Below are positions 30,204-41,402 of a stretch of DNA of 64,000 bases, in pieces. Position 1 is the stretch's first letter, and every line of letters begins with the position of its first letter. The position numbers were made by a program, and so were the translations under genes. The notes beneath the pieces are model-generated. The model was not told where the DNA came from, searched no databases, and saw only the letters and a list, made by a program, of their open reading frames with translations. This stretch comes from Terebella lapidaria (Eukaryota > Annelida > Polychaeta > Terebellida > Terebellidae). Location of the stretch: NCBI GenBank assembly GCA_949152475.1, contig CASCJZ010000001.1:15001-79000 (forward strand), given 5' to 3'.

Positions 30204-32726
30204 ACCCACGAACTCAGTCTACGTCAAGTAGACGAAAACGAGAGCAATAAAACCAACTCTCTTCATGACAGGTTTTGCACCACTACCGTCATGCTATGAA
30301 AAGCCTTAGCTTACGACACATTTTGCACGCTTTCGTGTGGTCAAACAGCTCGCGTCCACTATAACACTGACGGGTGACAGATACAAGTACCCTCTTGAGG
30401 CAGCATCCTACTCTTCACTCGAAACATGTTCACCACCAGCACACCATGAGACCTTTCGCCAACTCACCGGCTGATAACATTTTCTTAAATATGTATAAGG
30501 AGTGCCGGGCGTTTGTGACAGCGCAGTCACAGGCACTCGGCACTTACTTGTTTAGTCAAGCAGCTCGCGTCCAGTAGGACGTCGACGGGTGACAGATACA
30601 AGTACCCTCTCGAGCAAGAGTCCTACTCCTGGCCCACTGAACGAAGCTCACTCGGAACATGTTACGGGTCACCGATGGTTGCCCTTCGTCGGGCTCTTTC
30701 CACCCGTCGGCTTACTTCGGGTGATCAACGGACACGTAAAAGACTCAAGAACTCGGTCTAGGTCAAGTAGACAGGAACCAGTGACAAAGACAAGTACCCT
30801 CTCGAGGCAGGACGTCGAGGGGTGACAGATACATGTACCCTCTCGAGGAAGAGTCCCACCCTTGGCCCACTGAACGAAGCTCACCTGGATCAGGTTCCGG
30901 GTCACCGACGGTTGCATTTCTTCGGACTCTCTCCACCTGTCAGCTTAGCTCGGGTCATCAACGGTCACGTAAAAGACCCACGAACTCAGTCTACGTCAAG
31001 TAGACGAAAACGAGAGCAATAAAACCAACTCTCGTCAAGACAGGTTTTGCACCACTACCGTCATGCTATGAAAAGCCTTAGCTTATGACACATTTTGCAC
31101 GCTTTCGTGTGGTCAAACAGCTCGCATCCACTGGGACACTGTCAGGTGACAGATACAAGTACCCTCTCGAGGCAGATTCCTACTCGTCACCCGGAACATG
31201 TTCACCACAAGCAGACCATGAGACCTTTCACCGCCTAACCGGCCGATAACATTTTTCTAACTATCTATGGGAGATGCGGGTTGTTTGTGACAGCACAGTC
31301 ACAGGCACTCGGCATTTTCTCTTTTAGTCAAACAGCTCGCGTCTACTAGGACGTCGACGGGTTACAGATACACGTACCCTCTCGAGGAAGAGTCCTATTT
31401 CTGGCCCACTGGACGAAGCTCACCTGGAAGATGTTCCGGGTCACAGACGGTTGCTTTTCGTCGGGCTCTTTCCACCTGTCGGCCTAGCTCGGGTCATCAA
31501 CGGTCACGTAAAACACCCAAGAACTCGGAATAGGTCAAGTAGACGGAAACCAATGCGATAAAACCAACTCTTCTTATGACACGTGTTGCACCAGTACCAT
31601 CATGCTATGAAAAGCCTCAGCTTATGACACATTTTGCATGCTTTCGTGTGGTCAAACAGCTCGCATCCACTGGGACACTGACGAGTGACAGAGACAAGTA
31701 CCCTCTCGAGGCAGATTCCTACTCGTCACCCGGAACATGTTCACCACAAGCACACCATGAGACCATTCGCCGGCTCATCGGTTGAAAGCAGTTTTTCAGC
31801 AATATATAGGAGATACTGAGTGTTTCGGACCTCACAATGTGGGAGTTCCGAAGCATTCAGGATTTCCTTTAAGCAGTCAGGAAAATGAAGTCGGCCGATG
31901 AGTGGGCAAATATTCTCATGGCGGGCTTTTGATGTTTTACTTTGGTGGTTGCTCTGTGATGCGACTTGCCACTTTTCCCAGATGAATGACCCGAGCTAAG
32001 CCAACAGGAGGCGAGAGCCCGACGAAGGGCAACCGTCGGTGACCTGGAACTTGTTCCTAGTGAGCTTCTTTCAGTGAGCAGTCACAGGCACTCGGCATTT
32101 TCTCGTTTAGTCAAACAGCTCTCATCCACTAGGACGTCGGCATGAGACAGACACAAGTACCCTCTCGAGGCAGATTCCTACTCGTCAACCGGAACATGTT
32201 CACCACAAGCACACCATGAGACCACTCGCCGGCTCACCCACTGACTCTATTTTTCTAACTATATATAGGAAGGGCCTTTTCAGCCTTTTCCTTTTTAGTA
32301 AAACACCTAGTGAGCTTCTTTCAGTGAGCAGTCACAGGCACTCGGCATTTTCTCGTTTAGTCAAACAGCTCTCATCCACTAGGACGTCGGCATGAGACAG
32401 ACACAAGTACCCTCTCGAGGCAGATTCCTACTCGTCAACCGGAACATGTTCACCACAAGCACACCATGAGACCACTCGCCGGCTCACCCACTGACTCTAT
32501 TTTTCTAACTATATATAGGAAGGGCCTTTTCAGCCTTTTCCTTTTTAGTAAAACAGCTCGCGTCCTCTAGGACGTCGAGAGGTGACAGATACAAGTACCC
32601 TCTCGAGGAAGAGTCCCACTCTTGGCCAACGGAACGAAGCTCAGCTGGATCAGGTTCCGGGTCACCGACGGTTGCATTTCTTCAGACTCTCTCCACCTGT
32701 CGGCTTAGCTCGGGTCATCAACGGTC
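30204..32726 (+). repeat. Satellite 2 unit after the LINE copies, rearranged
   Basis: This unit matches 21104-23835 up to 31213. It then skips about 459 bp (one module C and neighbouring sequence) at a cacaagca repeat, resumes in register at spacing 8,641, and contains a 250-bp tandem duplication (32056-32555). The net spacing from target site to target site is 2,532 bp. It carries no LINE. Confidence 0.85.
32056..32555 (+). repeat. Exact-looking 250-bp tandem duplication in satellite 2
   Basis: The segment from cctagtgagcttctttcag to tttttagtaaaaca occurs twice in direct succession (32056-32305 and 32306-32555) with no difference visible to me. It is not duplicated in the equivalent units at 14,3xx, 23,4xx, 39,0xx or 42,8xx, so it is private to this unit and recent. 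Confidence 0.85.
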
Positions 32727-32735
32727 ACGTAAAAG
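32727..32735 (+). other. Second empty LINE target site
   Basis: acgtaaaag is present once, in intact satellite context, at the position equivalent to the LINE insertion. With the empty site at 11995-12003 it brackets the two filled units. Confidence 0.88.
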
Positions 32736-34108
32736 ACCCACGAACTCAGTCTACGTCAAGTAGACGAAAACGAGAGCAATAAAACCAACTCTCTTCATGA
32801 CAGGTTTTGCACCACTACCGTCATGCTATGAAAAGCCTTAGCTTACGACACATTTTGCACGCTTTCGTGTGGTCAAACAGCTCGCGTCCACTTTAACACT
32901 GACGGGTGACAGATACAAGTACCCTCTTGAGGCAGCATCCTACTCTTCACTCGAAACATGTTCACCACAAGCACACCATGAGACCTTTCGCCAACTCACC
33001 GGCTGATAACATTTTCTTAAATATGTATAAGGAGTGCCGGGCGTTTGTGACAGCGCAGTCGCAGGCACTCGGCACTTACTGGTTTAGTCAAACAGCTCGC
33101 GTCCAGTAGGACGTCGACGGGTGACAGATACAAGTACCCTCTCGAGCAAGAGTCCTACTCCTGGCCCACTGAACGAAGCTCACTCGGAACATGTTACGGG
33201 TCACCGATGGTTGCCCTTCGTCGGGCTCTTTCCACCCGTCGGCTTAGTTCGGGTGATCAACGGACACGTAAAAGACTCAAGAACTCGGTCTAGGTCAAGT
33301 AGACAGGAACCAGTGACAAAGACAAGTACCCTCTCGAGGCAGGACGTCGAGGGGTGACAGATACATGTACCCTCTCGAGGAAGAGTCCCACCCTTGGCCC
33401 ACTGAACGAAGCTCACCTGGATCAGGTTCCGGGTCACCGACGGTTGCATTTCTTCAGACTCTCTCCACCTGTCGGCTTAGCTCGGGTCATCAACGGTCAC
33501 GTAAAAGACCCACGAACACAGTCTACGTCAAGTAGACGAAAACGAGAGCAATAAAACCAACTCTCGTCAAGACAGGTTTTTGCACCACTACCGTCATGCT
33601 ATGAAAAGCCTTAGCTTATGACACATTTTGCACGCTTTCGTGTGGTCAAACAGCTCGCGTCCACTATAACACTGACGGGTGACAGATACAAGTACCCTCT
33701 CGAGGCAGCATCCTATTCTTCACTCACAAGATGTTCACCACAAGCACACCATGAGACCTTTCGCCGGCTGACCGGCCAATAACATTTTCCTAAATATGTA
33801 TAAGGAGTGCCGGGGGTTTGTGACAGCGCAGTCGCAGGCACTCGGCACTTACTCGTTTAGTCAAACAGCTCGCGTCCAGTAGGACGTCGACTGGTGACAG
33901 ATACAAGTACCCTCTCGAGCAAGAGTCCTACTCTTGGCCCACTGAACGAAGCTCACTCGGAACATGTTCCGGGTCACTGACGGTTGCCCTTCGTCGGGCT
34001 CTTTCCACCCGTCGGCTTAGTTCGGGTCATCAACGGACACGTAAAACACCCAAGAACTCAGAATAGGTCAAGTAGACGGAAACCAATGCGATAAAACCAA
34101 CTCTTCTT
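32736..34108 (+). repeat. Satellite 2, transitional block
   Basis: A and B half-units continue without a module C. Landmarks equivalent to 30374, 30589 and 30822 fall at 32906, 33121 and 33354 (2,532 bp apart). The right part (33650-34030) resembles the ends of the 5.27-kb units further on. Confidence 0.88.
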
Positions 34109-34333
34109 ATGACACGTGTTGCACCAGTACCATCATGCTATGAAAAGCCTCAGCTTATGACACATTTTGCATGCTTTCGTGTGGTCAAACAGCTCGCATC
34201 CACTGGGACACTGACGAGTGACAGAGACAAGTACCCTCTCGAGGCAGATTCCTACTCGTCACCCGGAACATGTTTACCACATGCACACCATGAAACCATT
34301 CGCCGGCTCATCGGCTGAAAGCAGTTTCTCAAC

Positions 34334-34340
34334 TATATAA
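34334..34340 (+). promoter_or_regulatory. TATA-like motif in satellite 2 half-unit B (representative)
   Basis: tatataa lies about 30 bp upstream of gtgacagc. Nearly every B half-unit has a TATA-like variant at this place (aactatatatagg, aatatatagg, aaatatgtataagg, aactatctatggg), followed by a gtgtgtgtgacag or gtttgtgacag stretch. It is a possible site of satellite transcription initiation; the evidence is motif position only. Confidence 0.25.
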
Positions 34341-35094
34341 TAGGAAGGGCCGAGTGTGTGTGACAGCGTAGTCTCACTCAAGTCTCACTACTCACTAAGA
34401 CAGCTTGCATCCTCTAGGACGTCGAGGGGTGACAGATACACGTACCCTCTCGAGGAAGAGTCCCACTCTTGGCCAACTGAACGAAGGTCACCTGGAACAG
34501 GTTCCAGGTCACCGACGGTTGCATTTCTTCGGACTCTCTCCACCTGTCGGCTTAGCTCGGGTCATCAACGGTCACGTAAAAGACCCACGAACTCAGTCTA
34601 CGTCAAGTAGACGAAAACGATAGCAATAAAACCAACTCTCTTCATGACAGGTTTTGCACCACTACCATCATGCTATGAAAAGCCTTAGCTCTGTCACCCG
34701 TCAGCTTTCGTGTGGTCAAACAGCTAGCATCCACTGGGACACTGTCAGGTGACAGATACAAGTACCCTCTCGAGGCAGCATCCTACTCTTCACTTGGACT
34801 ATGTTCACCACAAGCACAACATGAGACCTTTCGCCGGCTCACCGGCCGATAACATTTTCCTAAATATGTATAAGGAGTGCCGGGCGTTTGTGACAGCGCA
34901 GTCGCAGGCATTCGGCACTTACTCGTTTAGTCAAACAGCTCGCGTCCAGTAGGACGTCGACGGGTGACAGATACAAGTACCCTCTCGAGCAAGAGTCCTA
35001 CTCTTGGCCCACTGAACGAAGCTCACTCGGAACATGTTCCGGGTCACCGACGGTTGCCCTTCGTCGGGCTCTTTCCACCCGTCGGCTTAGTTCG

Positions 35095-35125
35095 GGTCAT
35101 CAACGGACATTTTCTCTTTTCACCA
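35095..35125 (+). other. Fused junction creating a shortened A half-unit
   Basis: The A sequence gtcatcaacggac is joined directly to attttctctttt and then to caccacaagcagacc of half-unit B, skipping the rest of A and the start of B. The same junction is at about 36493, 45557, 50823 and 56089, so it is a single ancestral event that marks these units. Confidence 0.8.
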
Positions 35126-36133
35126 CAAGCAGACCATGAGACCTTTCACCGCCTAACCGGCCGATAACATTTTTCTAACTATCTATGGGAGATGCGGGTT
35201 GTTTGTGACAGCACAGTCACAGGCACTCGGCATTTTCTCTTTTAGTCAAACAGCTCGCGTCTACTAGGACGTCGACGGGTGTCAGATACACGTACCCTCT
35301 CGAGGAAGAGTCCTATTTCTGGCCCACTGGACGAAGCTCACCTGGAAGATGTTCCGGGTCACAGACGGTTGCTTTTCGTCGGGCTCTTTCCACCTGTCGG
35401 CCTAGCTCGGGTCATCAACGGTCACGTAAAACACCCAAGAACTCGGAATAGGTCAAGTAGACGGAAACCAATGCGATAAAACCAACTCTTCTTATGACAC
35501 GTGTTGCACCAGTACCATCATGCTATGAAAAGCCTCAGCTTATGACACATTTTGCATGCTTTCGTGTGGTCAAACAGCTCGCATCCACTGGGACACTGAC
35601 GAGTGACAGAGACAAGTACCCTCTCGAGGCAGATTCCTACTCGTCACCCGGAACATGTTTACCACACGCACACCATGAAACCATTCGCCGGCTCATCGGC
35701 TGAAAGCAGTTTCTCAACTATATAATAGGAAGGGCCGAGTGTGTGTGACAGCGTAGTCTCACTCAAGTCTCACTACTCACTAAGACAGCTTGCATCCTCT
35801 AGGACGTCGAGGGGTGACAGATACACGTACCCTCTCGAGGAAGAGTCCCACTCTTGGCCAACTGAACGAAGCTCACCTGGAACAGGTTCCGGGTCACCGA
35901 CGGTTGCATTTCTTCGGACTCTCTCCACCTGTCGGCTTAGCTCGGGTCATCAACGGTCACGTAAAAGACCCACGAACTCAGTCTACGTCAAGTAGACGAA
36001 AACGATAGCAATAAAACCAACTCTCTTCATGACAGGTTTTGCACCACTACCATCATGCTATGAAAAGCCTTAGCTCTGTCACCCGTCAGCTTTCGTGTGG
36101 TCAAACAGCTAGCATCCACTGGGACACTGTCAG

Positions 36134-39100
36134 GTGACAGATACAAGTACCCTCTCGAGGCAGCATCCTACTCTTCACTTGGACTATGTTCACCACAAGC
36201 ACAACATGAGACCTTTCGCCGGCTCACCGGCCGATAACATTTTCCTAAATGTGTATAAGGAGTGCCGGGCGTTTGTGACAGCGCAGTCGCAGGCATTCGG
36301 CACTTACTCGTTTAGTCAAACAGCTCGCGTCCAGTAGGACGTCGACGGGTGACAGATACAAGTACCCTCTCGAGCAAGAGTCCTACTCTTGGCCCACTGA
36401 ACGAAGCTCACTCGGAACATGTTCCGGGTCACCGACGGTTGCCCTTCGTCGGGCTCTTTCCACCCGTCGGCTTAGTTCGGGTCATCAACGGACATTTTCT
36501 CTTTTCACCACAAGCAGACCATGAGACCTTTCACCGCCTAACCGGCCGATAACATTTTTCTAACTATCTATGGGAGATGCGGGTTGTTTGTGACAGCACA
36601 GTCACAGGCACTCGGCATTTTCTCTTTTAGTCAAACAGCTCGCGTCTACTAGGACGTCGACGGGTGTCAGATACACGTACCCTCTCGAGGAAGAGTCCTA
36701 TTTCTGGCCCACTGGACGAAGCTCACCTGGAAGATGTTCCGGGTCACAGACGGTTGCTTTTCGTCGGGCTCTTTCCACCTGTCGGCCTAGCTCGGGTCAT
36801 CAACGGTCACGTAAAACACCCAAGAACTCGGAATAGGTCAAGTAGATGGAAACCAATGCGATAAAACCAACTCTTCTTATGACACGTGTTGCACCAGTAC
36901 CATCATGCTATGAAAAGCCTCAGCTTATGACACATTTTGCATGCTTTCGTGTGGTCAAACAGCTCGCATCCACTGGGACACTGATGGGTGACAGAGACAA
37001 GTACCCTCTCGAGGCAGATTCCTACTCGTCACCCGGAACATGTTCACCACAAGCACACCATGAGACCATTCGCCGGCTCATCGGCCGATAACATTTTCCT
37101 AAATATGTATAAGGAGTGCCGGGCGTTTGTGACAGCGCAGTCGCAGGCATTCGGCACTTGCTCGTTTAGTCAAACAGCTCGCGTCCAGTAGGACGTCGAC
37201 GGGTGACAGATACAAGTACCCTCTCGAGCAAGAGTCCTACTCTTGGCCCACTGAACGAAGCTCACTCGGAACATGTTCCGGGTCACCGACGGTTGCCCTT
37301 CGTCGGGCTCTTTCCACCCGTCGGCTTAGTTCGGGTCATCAACGGACACGTAAAAGACTCAAGAACTCGGTCTAGGTCAAGTAGACGGAAACCAGAGCGA
37401 TAAAACCAACTCTCTTTATGACACGTCTTGCACTACTACCATCATGTTATGAAAAGCCTAGGCTTATGACACATTTCGCACGCTTTGGTGTGGTCAAACA
37501 GCTCACTTCCACTGGAAAACCGACGGGTGACCGATTCAAGTACTCTTTCGAAGCAGCGTACTACTTTTCACCCGGAACATGTTCACCACAAGCAGACCAT
37601 GAGACCTTTCACCGCCTAACCGGCCGATAACATTTTTCTAACTATCTATGGAAGATGCGGGTTGTTTGTGACAGCACAGTCACATGCACTCGGCATTCTC
37701 TCTTTTAGTCAAACAGCTCGCGTCTACTAGGACGTCGACGGGTGACAGATACACGTACCCTCTCGAGGAAGAGTCCTATTTCTGGCCCACTGGACGAAGC
37801 TCACCTGGAAGATGTTCGGGGTCACAGACGGTTGCTTTTCGTCGGGCTCTTTCCACCTGTCGGCCTAGCTCGGGTCATCAACGGTCACGTAAAACACCCA
37901 AGAACTCGGAATAGGTCAAGTAGACGGAAACCAATGCGATAAAACCAACTCTTCTTATGACACGTGTTGCACCAGTACCATCATGCTATGAAAAGCCTCA
38001 GCTTATGACACATTTTGCATGCTTTCGTGTGGTCAAACAGCTCGCATCCACTGGGACACTGACGGGTGACAGAGACAAGTACCCTCTCGAGGCAGATTCC
38101 TACTGGTCACCCGGAACATGTTCACCACAAGCACACCATGAGACCATTCGCCGGCTCATCGGCTGAAAGCAGTTTCTCAACTATATAATAGGAAGGGCCG
38201 AGTGTGTGTGACAGCGTAGTCTCACTCAAGTCTCACTAAGACAGCTCGCGTCCTCTAGGACGTCGAGGGGTGACAGATACACGTACCCTCTCGAGGAAGA
38301 GTCCCACTCTTGGCCAACTGAACGAAGCTCACCTGGAACAGGTTCCGGGTCACCGACGGTTGCATTTCTTCAGACTCTCTCCACCTGTCGGCTTAGCTCG
38401 GGTCATCAACGGTCACGTAAAAGACCCACGAACTCAGTCTACGTCAAGTAGACGAAAACGATAGCAATAAAACCAACTCTCTTCATGACAGGTTTTGCAC
38501 CACTACCATCATGCTATGAAAAGCCTTAGCTCTGTCACCCGTCAGCTTTCGTGTGGTCAAACAGCTCGCATCCACTGGGACACTGTCAGGTGACAGATAC
38601 AAGTACCCTCTCGAGGCAGATTCCTACTCGTCACCCGTAACATGTTCACCACAAGCACAGCATGAGACCATTCGCCGGCTCATCGGCTGAAAGCAGTTTT
38701 TCAACAATATATAGGAGATACTGGGTGTTTCGGACCTCACAATGTGGGAGTTCCGAAGCATTCAGGATTTCCTTTAAGCAGTCAGGAAAATGAAGTCGGC
38801 CGATGAGTGGGCAAATATTCTCACGGCGGGCTTTTGATGTTTTACTTTGGTGGTTGCTCTGTGATGCGACTTGCCACTTTTCCCAGATGAATGCCCCGAG
38901 CTAAGCCAACAGGAGGCGAGAGCCCGACGAAGGGCAACCGTCGATGACCTGGAACTTGTTCCTAGTGAGCTTCTTTCAGTGAGCAGTCACAGGCACTCGG
39001 CATTTTCTCGTTTAGTCAAACAGCTCTCATCCACTAGGACGTCGGCATGAGACAGACACAAGTACCCTCTCGAGGCAGACTCCTACTCGTCAACCGGAAC

Positions 39101-41402
39101 ATGTTCACCACAAGCACACCATGAGACCACTCGCCGGCTCACCCACTGACTCCATTTTTCTAACTATATATAGGAAGGGCCTTTTCAGCCTTTTCCTTTT
39201 TAGTAAAACAGCTCGCGTCCTCTAGGACGTCGAGAGGTGACAGATACAAGTACCCTCTCGAGGAAGAGTCCCACTCTTGGCCAACGGAACGAAGCTCAGC
39301 TGGATCAGGTTCCGGGTCACCGACGGTTGCATTTCTTCAGACTCTCTCCACCTGTCGGCTTAGCTCGGGTCATCAACGGTCACGTAAAAGACCCACGAAC
39401 TCAGTCTACGTCAAGTAGACGAAAACGAGAGCAATAAAACCAACTCTCTTCATGACAGGTTTTGCACCACTACCGTCATGCTATGAAAAGCCTTAGCTTA
39501 CGACACATTTTGCACGCTTTCGTGTGGTCAAACAGCTCGCGTCCACTATAACACTGACGGGTGACAGATACAAGTACCCTCTTGAGGCAGCATCCTACTC
39601 TTCACTCGAAACATGTTCACCACAAGCACACCATGAGACCTTTCGCCAACTCACCGGCTGATAACATTTTCTTAAATATGTATAAGGAGTGCCGGGCGTT
39701 TGTGACAGCGCAGTCGCAGGCACTCGGCACTTACTGGTTTAGTCAAACAGCTCGCGTCCAGTAGGACGTCGACGGGTGACAGATACAAGTACCCTCTCGA
39801 GCAAGAGTCCTACTCCTGGCCCACTGAACGAAGCTCACTCGGAACATGTTACGGGTCACCGATGGTTGCCCTTCGTCGGGCTCTTTCCACCCGTCGGCTT
39901 AGTTCGGGTGATCAACGGACACGTAAAAGACTCAAGAACTCGGTCTAGGTCAAGTAGACAGGAACCAGTGACAAAGACAAGTACCCTCTCGAGGCAGGAC
40001 GTCGAGGGGTGACAGATACATGTACCCTCTCGAGGAAGAGTCCCACCCTTGGCCCACTGAACGAAGCTCACCTGGATCAGGTTCCGGGTCACCGACGGTT
40101 GCATTTCTTCAGACTCTCTCCACCTGTCGGCTTAGCTCGGGTCATCAACGGTCACGTAAAAGACCCACGAACACAGTCTACGTCAAGTAGACGAAAACGA
40201 GAGCAATAAAACCAACTCTCGTCAAGACAGGTTTTGCACCACTACCGTCATGCTATGAAAAGCCTTAGCTTATGACACATTTTGCACGCTTTCGTGTGGT
40301 CAAACAGCTCGCGTCCACAATAACACTGACGGGTGACAGATACAAGTACCCTCTCGAGGCAGCATCCTATTCTTCACTCACAAGATGTTCACCACAAGCA
40401 CACCATGAGACCTTTCGCCGGCTGACCGGCCAATAACATTTTCCTAAATATGTATAAGGAGTGCCGGGGGTTTGTGACAGCGCAGTCGCAGGCACTCGGC
40501 ACTTACTCGCTTAGTCAAACAGCTCGCGTCCAGTAGGACGTCGACTGGTGACAGATACAAGTACCCTCTCGAGCAAGAGTTCTACTCTTGGCCCACTGAA
40601 CGAAGCTCACTCGGAACATGTTCCGGGTCACCGACGGTTGCCCTTCGTCGGGCTCTTTCCACCCGTCGGCTTAGTTCGGGTCATCAACGGACACGTAAAA
40701 CACCCAAGAACTCGGAATAGGTCAAGTAGACGGAAACCAATGCGATAAAACCAACTCTTCTTATGACACGTGTTGCACCAGTACCATCATGCTATGAAAA
40801 GCCTCAGCTTATGACACATTTTGCATGCTTTCGTGTGGTCAAACAGCTCGCATCCACTGGGACACTGACGAGTGACAGAGACAAGTACCCTCTCGAGGCA
40901 GATTCCTACTCGTCACCCGGAACATGTTTACCACACGCACACCATGAAACCATTCGCCGGCTCATCGGCTGAAAGCAGTTTCTCAACTATATAATAGGAA
41001 GGGCCGAGTGTGTGTGACAGCGTAGTCTCACTCAAGTCTCACTACTCACTAAGACAGCTTGCATCCTCTAGGACGTCGAGGGGTGACAGATACACGTACC
41101 CTCTCGAGGAAGAGTCCCACTCTTGGCCAACTGAACGAAGCTCACCTGGAACAGGTTCCAGGTCACCGACGGTTGCATTTCTTCGGACTCTCTCCACCTG
41201 TCGGCTTAGCTCGGGTCATCAACGGTCACGTAAAAGACCCACGAACTCAGTCTACGTCAAGTAGACGAAAACGATAGCAATAAAACCAACTCTCTTCATG
41301 ACAGGTTTTGCACCACTACCATCATGCTATGAAAAGCCTTAGCTCTGTCACCCGTCAGCTTTCGTGTGGTCAAACAGCTCGCATCCACTGGGACACTGTC
41401 AG
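36134..41402 (+). repeat. Satellite 2 higher-order unit U1 (5,269 bp)
   Basis: This is the first of four ~5.27-kb higher-order units. It has about ten A/B dimers, one module C (from about 38,706, with gggcttttgatgttttac) and the fused junction near 36493. Private markers shared only with U4 are gagttctactcttgg near 40575 and ctcgcttagtc near 40508. Its first part overlaps the second 1,385-bp repeat. Confidence 0.88.

Larger units (their letters stand above)
34109..36878 (+). repeat. 1,385-bp tandem pair in satellite 2
   Basis: Two successive 1,385-bp units (34109-35493 and 35494-36878) line up at many landmarks: 34405/35790, 34749/36134, 34964/36349, 35279/36664. They differ at few positions, for example cgaaggtcacc against cgaagctcacc near 34485. 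Each contains the shortened A half-unit with the ggacattttctctttt junction. Confidence 0.85.
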
